A DNA stretch of 64,000 nt from G963665495 sp963667575 (GCA_963667575.2 CAXXHY010000001.1:62001-126000); one strand, 5' to 3'. Numbered from the stretch's first letter, positions 52,836 through 63,328 are shown. The notes: generated from the letters alone by a model not told the origin. Numbers and translations are program-made.

Positions 52836-53783
52836 TCAACGGGCAATGACAAGATAGTCAAGCTCCGGATTATCCTTGAAGGTCTGCTTGATTTTGTTGC
52901 CCACACGTCTTTCGTCAAAATAATACACTTCCACATCTTCCAACCCCAAGGCCTTACGCAGCTCGGTCACGTCATTTCCTTCGGGCGTCCGGTGAAAAAG
53001 AAACTGGCTTTCGGAACGGGTTTTCCATACGCCTTTGGCAACAGCGTGTTTGAACTTTTCCGACTTGAGTTTCTTCACCAGATTGGAATCCGTGGATTCG
53101 TCCCGGGTGTAATATATCCAGACAGTCGCATCCGTAAGCGCCACTGTCGAAACGGCGGAAACTGCAGCACTCGGGGCCTGTACGGCCTCGGCCTGCTGCT
53201 CCTTTTTCTCCGCCGGAGCAATCTGCAAAGCTATCTGCTCGTGGTTGGAAGGTTCCAGTCCGGAGCCCTGAACAAAAGCATCGGCAAGCACTTCACCGGT
53301 CTTATGAAACACCACGTTCCAGCTGCAGATGCCATTGGCACCGCTTTCCAGGTGCAACACATCCTTTTCGCTTATCAATTCGAAATCGGCCTCGCCCAGT
53401 GGTTTGGCGCTGTTCTTGTCCAGAAAATCCAGGGAACAGTTGAAATCATTGACAGGACCGTTGTTGAAAACAGTCAGCTGCACATCAAGGGGCGAGCCAA
53501 TACGCTGCGAAAGCGGGCCAATTCGCAATGTGTATTCCGGAGCAGCCGCCGAAGCTGTCTGAGGCTGCCTGTCCTCCTGTTTGTCCGGCTCCATGGCAGT
53601 GGAACTGTGCAGCAGAGTCAGAAAAATGACTGCAAAAATCATAAAAAAAGAGGCCAGCAACACATGCCAGGACTCCTGCTTTTTTGTAATCCGGAAAAGA
53701 ATCTCAGGAAGAAAAAAAGAGAAAAGGATGACAACAACTTGCAACAAGACGATAATGAAAACATTGGAAAACATAGCGCTCAT
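52836..53783 (-). CDS. Two-helix membrane protein, possible LytR_C-like C-terminus
   Basis: A 315-residue protein. The start MSAMFSNV (53783) has GGAG upstream; longer readings lack a site. Two membrane helices occupy about residues 5-25 and 38-60 ('WHVLLASFFMIFAVIFLTLL'). A beta-rich region ('LDVQLTVFNNGPVNDFNCSLDFLDK') resembles a CARDB-type fold. An Ala/Glu-rich linker leads to a C-terminal alpha/beta domain ('VWIYYTRDESTDSNLVKKL', 'DVEVYYFDERRVGNKIKQTF', 'LDYLVIAR') that may be LytR_C-like. It is on the same strand as minCDE, downstream of minE. Envelope function is a guess. Confidence 0.55.
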   Translation of the reverse strand: MSAMFSNVFIIVLLQVVVILFSFFLPEILFRITKKQESWHVLLASFFMIFAVIFLTLLHSSTAMEPDKQEDRQPQTASAAAPEYTLRIGPLSQRIGSPLDVQLTVFNNGPVNDFNCSLDFLDKNSAKPLGEADFELISEKDVLHLESGANGICSWNVVFHKTGEVLADAFVQGSGLEPSNHEQIALQIAPAEKKEQQAEAVQAPSAAVSAVSTVALTDATVWIYYTRDESTDSNLVKKLKSEKFKHAVAKGVWKTRSESQFLFHRTPEGNDVTELRKALGLEDVEVYYFDERRVGNKIKQTFKDNPELDYLVIAR

Positions 53784-53849
53784 TGGGCACTCCATAACAA
53801 GGGCGCAGTCAGGCTGTGATCCACGCACCAGAGAATTGGCGGAGCCGGA

Positions 53850-54158
53850 TCAGGAAGGCGCAAGGCCGGGAAGCAGATTCTGACGCGCGCGCGATTTCCG
53901 GCTGCCGCTTTTGTTCTGAGGCAGACCGATTCTGATTTGCAGAACCTGGTGGTCATCCTCATTGTCAAGTGCAATGGAAACGGACTCCTTATCCACATTG
54001 ACGAACCGTTGGATGACCTCCAGCAAATCCTTTTCAAGTACAGGGAGAAACTCGAGCCCACTGTTCTGGATACGTTCATACACCACGATGTGTTGCAAAC
54101 GTTCTTTGGCGGTTTGCGCACTACCCTGGCGAGTACGGTAATAATCGAAGAATTTCAT
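53850..54158 (-). CDS. minE: Cell division topological factor MinE
   Basis: A 102-residue protein. The N-terminal 'KFFDYYRTRQGSAQTAKERLQHIVVYERI' region is the MinD-binding and membrane-targeting part; 'LEKDLLEVIQRFVNVDKESVSIAL' is the dimerising topological-specificity domain. MinE stimulates MinD ATPase and drives its pole-to-pole oscillation, which places the division site at mid-cell. It follows minD by 2 bases. The last 15 residues are basic and disordered. Confidence 0.95.
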   Translation of the reverse strand: MKFFDYYRTRQGSAQTAKERLQHIVVYERIQNSGLEFLPVLEKDLLEVIQRFVNVDKESVSIALDNEDDHQVLQIRIGLPQNKSGSRKSRARQNLLPGLAPS

Positions 54159-54160
54159 GA

Positions 54161-54970
54161 CTACCTACCGAAGAGCCTTGCAAAAAAGCCTTTCTTTTTT
54201 GCGGTGAGAAAGCGGTGCGGCCTGTCTTCTCCCAGAAAGCGCGCCACAAGATCATCGTAGGCCATACCAGCATTTGATTTTTCCGTAAAAATTACGGGAA
54301 GTCCGGCATTGGACGAATCCAGCACGCTGGTGGATTCGGGAATGACTCCCAACAGGGGAATCGCCAGAATCTCAAGCACGTCATCCAACGCGAGCATGTC
54401 GCCTTTCTGTACGCGTTCAGGCGCATAGCGCGTCAGTACCAGGTGCGGGTTGACCGGATCACCGTCTTCTTCCGCCCGCTTGGTCTTGCTGGCCAGCAGG
54501 CCCAGCATGCGGTCGGAATCACGAACCGATGAGACCTCCGGATTGGTGACCACAAGAGCCTCGTCAGCACGATACATGGCCAGTTGCGCCCCCCTCTCGA
54601 TGCCCGCAGGGGAATCGCAGATGACATAGTCGAACTCTTCGCAGAGCTCGTCGATGACCTGGTTGACGCCTTCGAATGTAAGGGCTTCCTTGTCTCTGGT
54701 TTGCGAGGCGGGCAGCATGTACAGGGTTTCAAGGCGCTTGTCCTTGATCAATGCCTGTTTCAAAAGAGCCTCGCCCTTGAGTACATTGACAAAGTCATAA
54801 ACAACGCGGCGTTCGCAGCCCAACACAAGGTCCAGATTCCGCAAACCCACATCAAAATCAATCACCACGGTTTTGTGGCCTCTGATGGCCAATCCCGATG
54901 CAAAAGAAGCGCTTGTGGTTGTTTTTCCCACGCCGCCCTTGCCGGAAGTGACTACGACTACCTTGCCCAA
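54161..54970 (-). CDS. minD: Septum site-determining ATPase MinD
   Basis: A 269-residue ParA/MinD-family ATPase. The deviant Walker A motif 'GKGGVGKTTTSA' is at residues 10-21, with 'VVIDFDVGLRNLDLVLG' and 'YVICDSPAGIERGA' as the other nucleotide motifs. The C-terminal 'KKKGFFARLFGR' is the amphipathic membrane-targeting helix. MinD recruits MinC to the membrane. Its start overlaps the end of minC by 13 bases, and minE follows after 2 bases. Confidence 0.97.
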   Translation of the reverse strand: MGKVVVVTSGKGGVGKTTTSASFASGLAIRGHKTVVIDFDVGLRNLDLVLGCERRVVYDFVNVLKGEALLKQALIKDKRLETLYMLPASQTRDKEALTFEGVNQVIDELCEEFDYVICDSPAGIERGAQLAMYRADEALVVTNPEVSSVRDSDRMLGLLASKTKRAEEDGDPVNPHLVLTRYAPERVQKGDMLALDDVLEILAIPLLGVIPESTSVLDSSNAGLPVIFTEKSNAGMAYDDLVARFLGEDRPHRFLTAKKKGFFARLFGR

Positions 54971-55767
54971 TATCCTACTCCCTTAGACGATCCCGCCTCC
55001 TGAACCGCACGCGAGACAAGTTCCTGCTGACCGTTCACTGCGCCCTGTTCCTGCCTGCGCGCAGTGGCACTTTCCAACGGCTCGATCCGCAGTTTGTCAT
55101 CCGCAAGATACGCTTGCGCGGTTTTCCCCAGAAGGGATTCATCCATATCTTCATTGGTAATGTAAATGCCAGCCACTGAGATCAACTCGGCTTCCAAACG
55201 CAGACAGAAAAGCCGGGCATTGGTGTTTTTATGGCCTCCAGCCAGGGCACGCCCGCGCAACGCTCCGTATACGTGGATGTTGCCGTCGGCATAGATCTCC
55301 GCACCGGGGTTCACCGCCCCGTATACGATCAGATCCTGGGCTTTTGCGTAAATTTTCTGCCCCGAACGTACGGTTTGTTTGACCACCAATGTCGGCAACG
55401 AGACGTACACCCGCTCAGAGCCTGATGCAAGACCTGATTTTTTTTTCGGGGTTGCTGGCTTCGTGCTGTTGGTATTCCAGCCGAGATGCAGACGCAATGC
55501 CTGCTCCCGCTGATCCGGAGTGCCTCCACCTACCAGCGCAGGAACAACCCCATGAGAACGTAAACAATGAATCAACGGCTCGATGTCAATAAAGCTCTCT
55601 TCTTGATCCAGGTCGCTGAAATCGAGCATCAGCAAGGAATTCTTGAAAAACTCCGGCGACGAGGCAAGAAAATCGGCTAGTTCTTTTTCCACGCGCTGCT
55701 GGTTGTTCTCATGTACGCGCAAAACAGTCACCGGAGCAGTCCGCCCCTTAAAGGATATGGCGCTCAC
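54958..55767 (-). CDS. minC: Septum formation inhibitor MinC
   Basis: FtsZ-polymer antagonist that blocks division at the poles. The N-terminal domain includes 'ISFKGRTAPVTVLRVHE'; the C-terminal beta-helix has 'DLIVYGAVNPGAEIYADGNIHVYGALRGRALAG', the MinC_C signature over residues about 150-185, and 'ARLFCLRLEAELISVAGIY'. I place the start at GTG 55767, which has GAGG 5 bases upstream; an in-frame GTG at 55785 would add six residues. It is the first gene of minCDE. Confidence 0.93.
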   Translation of the reverse strand: MSAISFKGRTAPVTVLRVHENNQQRVEKELADFLASSPEFFKNSLLMLDFSDLDQEESFIDIEPLIHCLRSHGVVPALVGGGTPDQREQALRLHLGWNTNSTKPATPKKKSGLASGSERVYVSLPTLVVKQTVRSGQKIYAKAQDLIVYGAVNPGAEIYADGNIHVYGALRGRALAGGHKNTNARLFCLRLEAELISVAGIYITNEDMDESLLGKTAQAYLADDKLRIEPLESATARRQEQGAVNGQQELVSRAVQEAGSSKGVGYWAR

Positions 55768-55785
55768 TCTTACCTCAACCCCCAC

Positions 55786-56171
55786 CAGAGGTTACATATA
55801 CGGGAAACACTCAACTGTAATACCTCTCTACGATACTCGACCCACTACAGTTTTTTTAATAAAACTGCAATAAAAAAATCTAAATTTAGTCTATCTTTTT
55901 ACAAAACTTTTGCCATCCAAACCGCAGTAAATTCTGTTCCTTCCCAGAGGAAAACCGACCATGCGCTCCGGATTCTTACGCAGAAGGCGGTAAATAGCGT
56001 TTCAGGGCAGGAGACGCAACACCCAATAGCGTCGAGGAAAGATCCCACAACTTGATTTTTAAACTTTTTCCGGTATCCCGGAGGGATGCTAAAGTTGATG
56101 GAACTTCTTGATGTATTTTCCTTTTCGGGCCACAACAATCGTAAATCCTCAACAGTTACGGAGCTTGTCGC
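55786..56171. other. Intergenic region, minC to TPR glycosyltransferase
   Basis: About 385 bases between divergent genes. The left part is AT-rich and probably holds the minC promoter. I see no gene, no clear terminator and no recognised RNA motif in the right part. Confidence 0.4.
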
Positions 56172-57935
56172 TTGACTTCATTTAAATTGCGTACGTCCGA
56201 AAAAACCATTCTGCTGCTGGTCCTGACGGTTGTCGCCTATATCCCCGCATTGCAGGCAGGCTATATCTGGGACGATCCCTACCATGTCACGGAAAATCCT
56301 TTGCTCCATACGCCCCTGGGGCTGTGGCGCATCTGGTTCGAGATCGGTTCACAAAGACAATATTATCCGCTGACCCTGAGTGTTTTCTGGATTAACTTCC
56401 ATCTCTGGGGACTGGAACCCTTTTTCTACCACCTGCAGAACGTGCTGCTGCACGGCGTCAACGCCATTCTGGTCTGGAAACTTTGCCGCAGACTCCGGCT
56501 GCCGGCCCCCTGGCTGGCCGGGGCCATCTTTGCCCTGCATCCGGTCATGGTGGAATCCGTGGCCTGGGTCACGGAACTGAAAAACGTTCTTTCGGGTTTT
56601 TTCTATCTGCTTTCCGCCCATGCCATGTTCAGCTTTTTCAGGCTGGATGGCCAGGATTCGGATCGGGCCGAAGGCATAGACGCGGGCAATGCCCACCCCT
56701 GGAAACAGTGGGCACTGGGATTGTTTTTTTTCGCCTGCGCGCTCTGCAGCAAAAGCGTCACGGCCACCTTGCCCGCGGCCCTGCTCGTGATCATCTGGTG
56801 GCGTACCGGGAGGCTGCAGAAAAAGCAGTTGTACGCCCTGCTGCCCTTCTTTGCGCTGGGCATCACCTACGGCCTGCTCACCGCAACCATGGAACAGGAC
56901 CTCGGCGCTTCCGGCCCGCTCTGGGACTTCAGCTTTTTTGACCGCTGCCTGATTGCCGGACGCGCTCTGTGGTTCTACCTTGGGAAACTTGCCTGGCCCG
57001 CGGACATCCTGTTCAATTACCAGCGCTGGGCCATTGATGACACAAATCCGCTGCAGTACGTGTACCCCTGCGGATTTATTCTGCTGCTGGCCGGAGCCTG
57101 GGCCATGCGGAAAAAGATCGGCCGCGGACTGCTTGCTGCTCTACTGTTTTTTGCAGGAACCTTGTTTCCGGCTTTGGGTTTTCTCAATGTCTATCCCATG
57201 CAGTTTTCATTTGTGGCCGACCACTTTCAGTACCTTGCAGCCTCGGCCCATCATTTTCTGCACCAGTGCCGTAGCCGCCTGGTGGCAAGGCAACAGGCGT
57301 CCGGTCTTCCTGGCCCGCATCCCGGCAAGGCACTCGTATTCCTGGTCCTGGCCCTGCTGGGAATGCAGTCCTTCAGCACGAGCGTACATTATGCCAATGT
57401 GGAAACCCTCTACACCTGGATTTTGCGGCACAACAGAGACTCCTACCTGGCGAACTACAATCTCGGGTCCCTGTTATTGGACTGGCAACGTTATCAGGAA
57501 GCAATCCCGTATCTGAAGGAAGCCATCCGCCTGCGCCCCGAAACCGCATCCGGTTACGACAACCTGGGTATAGCGTACGGGTCCACCGGGAAATTGAAGG
57601 ATGCTGCCGAGCAGTTTTCCCTTGCTCTGCAAAAAGACCCCAGGAATAAAAAAACCTGGTCCAATCTGGTTATTACGTCCATGCACATGGGTGCCTACGA
57701 CGAAGCGCTGCGTCAAATCGCGCACTATCTGCGGCTATGGCCAAAGGATACGCTTTTCATGGTGCTTGCCGGAAATGAACTTCGCAAGGCAGGACAATTC
57801 GCGTTGGCAGAAAATCTCTGTTCAGAAGTTCCGACCACGGACAGCATGGCGGAGCTTGCCGCACAATGCGTCCGTAAAGCCCGAAAGCTTGATGCTGGCG
57901 ATGAGCCTGACAATACTGCGGGCCGCGGAAGCTAA
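56172..57935 (+). CDS. TMTC-like membrane protein with C-terminal TPR repeats
   Basis: A 587-residue protein. The N-terminal 400 residues have about ten membrane helices and the GT-C type loop 'YIWDDPYHVTENPLLHTPLG', with 'YYPLTLSVFWINFHLWGLEPFFYHLQNVLLHGVNA'-type sequence and 'LHPVMVESVAWVTELKNVLSG', as in TMTC/PMT-related O-mannosyltransferase-like proteins. Residues about 440-560 hold three TPR repeats ('YLANYNLGSLLLDWQRYQEAIPYLKEAIRL'). It may transfer lipid-linked sugars to periplasmic proteins. The start is TTG 56172 with GGAG upstream. A hairpin follows the stop. Confidence 0.75.
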   Translation: MTSFKLRTSEKTILLLVLTVVAYIPALQAGYIWDDPYHVTENPLLHTPLGLWRIWFEIGSQRQYYPLTLSVFWINFHLWGLEPFFYHLQNVLLHGVNAILVWKLCRRLRLPAPWLAGAIFALHPVMVESVAWVTELKNVLSGFFYLLSAHAMFSFFRLDGQDSDRAEGIDAGNAHPWKQWALGLFFFACALCSKSVTATLPAALLVIIWWRTGRLQKKQLYALLPFFALGITYGLLTATMEQDLGASGPLWDFSFFDRCLIAGRALWFYLGKLAWPADILFNYQRWAIDDTNPLQYVYPCGFILLLAGAWAMRKKIGRGLLAALLFFAGTLFPALGFLNVYPMQFSFVADHFQYLAASAHHFLHQCRSRLVARQQASGLPGPHPGKALVFLVLALLGMQSFSTSVHYANVETLYTWILRHNRDSYLANYNLGSLLLDWQRYQEAIPYLKEAIRLRPETASGYDNLGIAYGSTGKLKDAAEQFSLALQKDPRNKKTWSNLVITSMHMGAYDEALRQIAHYLRLWPKDTLFMVLAGNELRKAGQFALAENLCSEVPTTDSMAELAAQCVRKARKLDAGDEPDNTAGRGS

Positions 57936-57958
57936 CAAATCAAGAGCCAGAAATGTCA

Positions 57959-57981
57959 AGCCCCTGCAAATAGCAGGGGCT
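57959..57981 (+). terminator. Hairpin after the TPR glycosyltransferase
   Basis: A perfect 9-bp stem AGCCCCTGC/GCAGGGGCT with a 5-base loop lies 23 bases after the stop. There is no T-tract, so termination would be partial or Rho-assisted. Confidence 0.5.
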
Positions 57982-58266
57982 CAGGCAAGTGGGTGGTCTC
58001 AAAAAGGGGGAGAGAAATTGGATGCAAAAATAAATACGCGTACAAGATTAACGTAACCTTTCCGCCTTATGAACTTTTGGTAACATTAAGCCTCTGCAAA
58101 ATCCCGCTTTCAAACTGTTTCGCAATACTACTTCAACTATTCCCTACTCTAAAGGTCTTCTTTTTTACAAAATATCCTATAGATATTTTTTGCATATTTG
58201 TTGACAAAGCAAAGTGACAGGCATACTGACGAATTTCACAAAAAATACACTACTTTTGGCGGTATT
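57982..58266. other. Leader region of the Hyf-like operon
   Basis: About 285 bases, increasingly AT-rich toward the operon, with no gene or clear hairpin. It should contain the operon promoter; I could not identify a specific regulator site. Confidence 0.4.
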
Positions 58267-60275
58267 ATGGGACAGTCTGCAAGTCTCTTTTTTTTTCTAT
58301 TGGCTATAGCCTTGTATATGGGAGGCGCGCTGGCAAGTCTTGCAGCCGGTCGATCTCAATCTGCCAACAGCATCGGATCATGGAGTGCCGTGCTCGGTTC
58401 GCTGTCAGGCATCGTACTGCTGCTTTCGGACTGGTCCGGGCCTGCGCTTGTCGCCCAATGGGATTGGCATCTGCCGTTCGGCATGGTGCGTATCGCCATT
58501 GACCCGCTTTCCAGATTTTTCCTGCTTCCTGTATTTTTGCTGATCGCACTCTGCGCTCTGTACGGAAAGCGCTATCTCCAGCATTATCAGGGCAAGCGCA
58601 ACCTTGGAGTCCATTGGTGCTTTCTCAATTTTCTGGCCGCGGGCATGGCCCTGTGCCGGTTATCGACGACGGCTTCCTGTTTCTGATCATCTGGGAGTTC
58701 ATGTCACTGACGCCTTTTTTTCTGGTGTCTTTCGAAGACAACAAAGCCGACGTGAGGGAAGCATCCCGAATCTATCTGATGGCCTCGCATCTGGGCGCTT
58801 TCTTTCTCCTGGCCGCTTTTGCCCTGCTCTCCGGACAGGCCGGATCCTTTTCCTTTGACGCCTTTCGTTCGGCCGCTCCGCACGTATCACAGGGCCTGGC
58901 CGCGGTTGTCTTTATTCTGCCCTGATCGGATTCGGCGCCAAAGCCGGCTTTGCACCCATGCACGTCTGGCTGCCCGAAGCCCATCCAGCGCGGCCCAGCC
59001 ATGTGTCCGCGTTGATGTCCGGGGCCATGGTCAATGCCGGTATTTACGGTCTGTGCCGTACGTTCGAATTTCTCGGGCCGGTGCAGAGCTGGCAAGGCCC
59101 CCTGCTTCTGGCGCTTGGACTGTGCACGGCCCTGTACGGTGTTCTTGCCGCCCTGGTGCAGAAAAATCTCAAACGTCTCCTGGCCCTGAGCACCGTAGAA
59201 AACATGGGAATCGCCGCCATCGGTCTGGGAGCCGGGCTGACAGGACTCTCCTGCGACTGCCCCAAAATGGCCATTCTGGGCTTTGCGGGCGCTCTGCTGC
59301 ATGTCCTGAATCACTCGCTGTTCAAAGGGCTTCTGTTTCTCGCTGCCGGAGCCGTCCTCAAAACCACGGGCACTGCCTCGCTGAACGCTCTGGGAGGCGT
59401 GGTCAAAAAGATGCCCTGTACCGCGGCCCTGTTCGCTGTCGGGGCTGCGGCCATCTCTGGTTTGCCGCCTTTCAACGGCTTTATCGGCGAATTCGCTTTG
59501 TATCTTTCCCTGGCCAGCGGCTTTGAAGAACCCGATTGCTGCTGCAGATTCTGGGAATCGTATCCTTTACCGGCCTGGCGGCCGTGGGCGGGCTGGTGCT
59601 GGCCTGCTTTGCCCGTGCCTACGGCATGGTCTTTGGCGGCGCACCCCGCAGCAAGGCTGTTGCCGACCTTCCCGACTCCAGCGACCCCGGACAGGGCATG
59701 CTTCTGCCCATGCTCGCACTGGCTCTGTTCTGTCTTCTGGGCGGCCTGTGCGCGCCATTGTTGTTCTCACTGGCCGTTCCAGCGGTTTCGGGGCTTACCG
59801 GCACTGTTCCGGAACTGGCTGCCACGCTTGCTGAAAGTTTTACCAGCATGACCATAATTTCTGTCTGTGGTCTGATATTCGTCATTTTCATTTTAGGACT
59901 GGCACTCCTGCAAAAACGCCTGGCTTCGGCGCATCCGCCCCGTCGTTATCACACCTGGGACTGCGGCTATGTGGCCCCGACCCAACGCATGCAGTATACC
60001 GGCTACGCCTTTTGCCCATCCGCTGGCCCGCATTTTTGGAAAAACCACGGGACTTCGCCAGGAAACCGCCGAACCCGAGGGCTATTTTCCCGGACACAGT
60101 TCTTTGAATGCAATGCCTCTGGATATTGCCCGCGAAAAAATGTTCGGGCCCCTTGTTCGAGAAAATCCGCTGCTGCTGCGACTGGCTCAAACTCGTACAG
60201 CACGGCCGCATCCATCTCTACATCCTCTACATGCTGGTCACATTGGTGGCCTTGCTGCTCTGGGAACTGGCATGA
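58267..60275 (+). pseudogene. hyfB: HyfB-like (NuoL-type) proton-channel subunit with several frameshifts
   Basis: Membrane subunit related to HyfB and NuoL, part of an ion-translocating module. Segments lie in several frames: 'PLSRFFLLPVFLLIALCALYG', then 'VIDDGFLFLIIWEFMSLTPFFL', 'GFAPMHVWLPEAHPARPSHVSALMSG', 'MVNAGIYGL', 'ILGIVSFTGLAAVGGLVLACFARA', 'TWDCGYVAPTQRMQYTG' and the C-terminal 'HLYILYMLVTLVALLLWEL'. Single-base changes are needed at about 58653, 58920, 59533, 60011 and 60153; the first three are explained by one G lost from a GG pair. Translation between them is free of stops and well conserved. The stop overlaps the hyfC start (ATGA). Confidence 0.85.
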
Positions 60276-61184
60276 GCATAAATCCTGACGCCGTCTGGCT
60301 TCTGGCGCCCGCTCTTGTGGCGTCGCCTTTGCTGTTCGGCATAATCAACCGCGTCAAGGCCCTGTTCGGCGGACGCCACGGACGCCCCTTGCTGCAGACC
60401 TATTTTGATCTGGCAAAACTGCTGCGCAAAGGCTGCGTGCTGAGCGACACCGCCACCTGGATGTTCCGCGTTGGTCCGGCGCTGTCCGTGGCTGGGCCTC
60501 TGGCCGCCCTGCTGATCATACCTCTGGCTGGCATGCCGGGAGTTTTCTCTTTTTCCTGCGACTTCATTCTGGTGGCCTATCTGCTGGGAGCCGCGCGCAT
60601 GGCCACCATGCTGGCGGCCCTGGATACGGGATCGAGCTTCGAAGGCATGGGCGCGAGCCGCGAAGCCTGCCTCGGCGCTCTGGGCGAACCCGTATTGTTC
60701 GTCACCTTGCTGGCCGCGGCCGGTGTGGGCAACGGCTTTTCTCTGGACAGCATTCTGAACGGCCCTCAACACGGACTGCCCCAGATACTGCTGGCCATGT
60801 CGCTGTTCGTGCTGCTGCTGGTGGAAAACTGCCGCATCCCCGTGGATGACCCCAATACGCACCTGGAGCTGACCATGATTCACGAGGTCATGGTGCTCGA
60901 CCATTCGGGCCCGGACATGGCTTTCATAACCTATGGATCCGGCCTCAAAATGTGGATTTTCGCAACTCTGTTTTCCGGCATGTTGCTGCCGCTGGATCCG
61001 ACCCGTCCGTTCTTTTCCGCCGTACTGGCGCTGGCGGGCGTTTTCGCCACCGTGATCCTGGTGGGCATCGTCGAATCCATCATGGCCCCGCCTGCCCCTC
61101 GTACGACTGGGCAGTCTTCTGGCCGGAGCCGGAGCCTGCTCCGCAATGGCGTTGATTCTACAGCTCTGGAGAAATGTTCAATGA
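60272..61184 (+). pseudogene. hyfC: HyfC-like (NuoH-type) subunit with a 3' frameshift
   Basis: Membrane subunit of the NuoH/HyfC/HycD family that anchors the hydrophilic arm. It begins 'MSINPDAVWLLAPALVASP' and contains 'GGRHGRPLLQTYFDLAKLLRKG', 'AYLLGAARMATMLAALDTGSSFEGMGASREA' and 'ENCRIPVDDPNTHLELTMIHEVMVLDHSG', all characteristic. Near 61085-61090 a C-rich stretch appears to carry one extra base; the original end 'LVRLGSLLAGAGACSAMALIL' is in the next frame and its stop overlaps the hyfE ATG. Apart from this the gene is intact. Confidence 0.85.
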
Positions 61185-61822
61185 CGCTGCAAACCATTCT
61201 CGCACTGATGCTCCTGACGGACCTCGCGCTTCTTGGAGTGGGACGTCTGAATCATTTGCTCTGGCTGGCTGCCCTGCAGGGTGCGCTGCTGGCTTCCACG
61301 CCCCTGCTGATAGTCGGGACGCAATCACCAGAGCCGCACCTGTTGCTGCTCTGTATTGCGGTTTTTCTGATCAAGGCCGTGGGTTTTCCGCTGCTGCTGG
61401 CCAAAACCATGCGCAAAATAGGCGTGCCCGCCACAGTGGAGTCCTATGTCGGTTTCGGCCCCACAGTTGCCTGCGGACTTGTGGCCCTGGCTCTGTCCTT
61501 CTGGCTGGAACCCCGGATGCCTGTCCCCTCGCCGGTCTATCACGGGTTGCTCATCCCGGCTTCCCTCACGACCATTTTTTCCGGCCTGCTGCTGATCATC
61601 GCCCGACACAAGGCGCTGACCCAGGTGGTCGGCTATCTGGTCATGGAAAACGGCATCTTTCTCTTTGGTGCGCCCATGTCCAGCTACAACGCTGTCTGGG
61701 TGGAACTCTCCATTCTTCTGGATGTCTTTGTGGCTGTTTTCGTGATGGGAATAGCCGTACACCATATCAACCGGACCTTCGAATCCATTGACGTGGACCG
61801 GATCTGTTCGTTGCGGGATTAA
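61181..61822 (+). CDS. hyfE: HyfE-like membrane subunit
   Basis: A 213-residue polytopic protein of the HyfE (hydrogenase-4 component E) family, with an N-terminal part like NuoK. Helices include 'TILALMLLTDLALLGVGRL', 'LLLLCIAVFLIKAVGFPLLL' and 'ILLDVFVAVFVMGIAVHHI'; 'VGYLVMENGIFLFG' is the conserved central stretch. It overlaps hyfC by 4 bases and ends 2 bases before hyfF. It is the one membrane subunit of this operon read here without a frameshift. Confidence 0.9.
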   Translation: MTLQTILALMLLTDLALLGVGRLNHLLWLAALQGALLASTPLLIVGTQSPEPHLLLLCIAVFLIKAVGFPLLLAKTMRKIGVPATVESYVGFGPTVACGLVALALSFWLEPRMPVPSPVYHGLLIPASLTTIFSGLLLIIARHKALTQVVGYLVMENGIFLFGAPMSSYNAVWVELSILLDVFVAVFVMGIAVHHINRTFESIDVDRICSLRD

Positions 61823-61824
61823 TC

Positions 61825-63317
61825 ATGATTCAGAGCTTTAGTTCTCGCGCCTCTGGCAGGAGGCATCGCCGCCCTCACTATCGGCAGCGACCGCCCGCGA
61901 CGCATGCTGCTGGTGCTGGTGGCGCTACTGCACACAGCCCTGGTGCTGCATCTGACCATCACCGGCAGGGCAACCGGCCCCGAATGGGACGGACTGCTGC
62001 GAATCGATTCCCTGGGGTTGCTTTTTTCTCTGGATTGTCAGCCTGCTGTTTCTGGCTGCCGCATGGTACGCGCAGGGCTATCTGCGCGACGAGGCAAAAG
62101 CCAAGGGTCTGCACAGGGATTTCGAGGCCGGTGTCTCGTTCCGCAATGCGCCGGAACGTATTTTCACGGCCTGTTTGCTGTTCTTTGTCAGCGCCATGAG
62201 CCTGGTCCACCTGCACAACCCACCTGGGACTGCTTTGGGGTCGGCGTGGAAACCACCACCCTGGCCAGCGCGCCGCTGATCTACTTTCACCGCCACCAGC
62301 GGTCGCTGGAAGCCACCTGGAAATATCTGATGATCTGCTCGGTGGGCATCGCACTGGCGCTGATGGGCAACATTCTGCTGTCCATATCCATGGTCGGCAG
62401 CGATACGCGGGGCGGCACCATGCTGCTGGCGGACCTGCTGGCCGCGGCTCCCGGCATGCAGCCCTTCTGGCTCAAGGCGGCCTTTATTTTTCTGCTGGTG
62501 GGGTACGGCACCAAAATGGGCCTGGCTCCCATGCACAACTGGCTGCCCGACGCGCACAGCGAATCGCCCTCGCTGGTTTCCGCCCTGCTTTCGGGTGCGC
62601 TGCTCAACTGCGCGTTCCTGGGTATTCTTCGAGCGCATCAAATCTGCACAGCCGCCGGGATCGCTGATTTTTCCTCCGACCTGCTGGTCTTTTTCGGACT
62701 GCTGTCCATGGTCATGGCAGCGATTTTCATTGTCGGACAGGGCGATTACAAGCGTTTGCTGGCCTATTCGAGCGTCGAGCACATGGGAATACTGGCCCTG
62801 GGCGTGGGCATCGGCGGAGGCGCGGCTTTCGGCGCCATGTTCCATGCCGTAAACCATTCGCTGACCAAAGCCGGGCTGTTTTTAACTGGCCGGGAACATC
62901 CTGACCCGCTACCACACGAAATCCTGCTACGACACGCGCGGCATGCTGCGCGTCATCCCCTGGACGGGCGTTCTCTGGACAGCCTTGTTCCTGAGCATCG
63001 TGGGCTCGCCGCCATTCGGCACTTTCGCCAGTGAATTCGCCATTCTCAAGGCCATGTTCGATGCCGGACGCTTCATCCCGGCCGCGATCTATCTGCTCTG
63101 CCTGGCGGTCATTTTCACCGGCATGTCCCTGACCGTGGTGCGTATGGTGCAGGGCCCCGCACCCAAGGCCCTTGGCGGAAAAACCGACGAATCCGCGCTG
63201 ACCATTGTTCCCCCGCTGATTCTCGGCATCCTTGTCCTGTCTTTCGGGCTGTATCTCTGTCCTGGTCTGCATCAGCTGTTCGCCCGTGCGGCGCTGGTAG
63301 CCACAGGTAATGGCTAA
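61825..63317 (+). pseudogene. hyfF: HyfF-like (NuoN-type) subunit with several frameshifts
   Basis: Proton-channel subunit related to NuoN/HyfF. Conserved blocks, in order and in changing frames, are 'LAPLAGGIAALTIGSDRP', 'LWIVSLLFLAAAWYAQGYL', 'VGVETTTLASAPLIYFHRH', 'GYGTKMGLAPMHNWLPDAH', 'SPSLVSALLSGALLN', 'YSSVEHMGILALGVG', 'NHSLTKAGLF' and 'TALFLSIVGSPPFGTFASEF'. Single-base changes appear near 61839, 62024, 62219, 62238 and 62882, mostly extra bases, some in runs. No internal stop appears once the frames are joined. It follows hyfE by 2 bases. Confidence 0.82.
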
Positions 63318-63328
63318 GGAATACTTTT

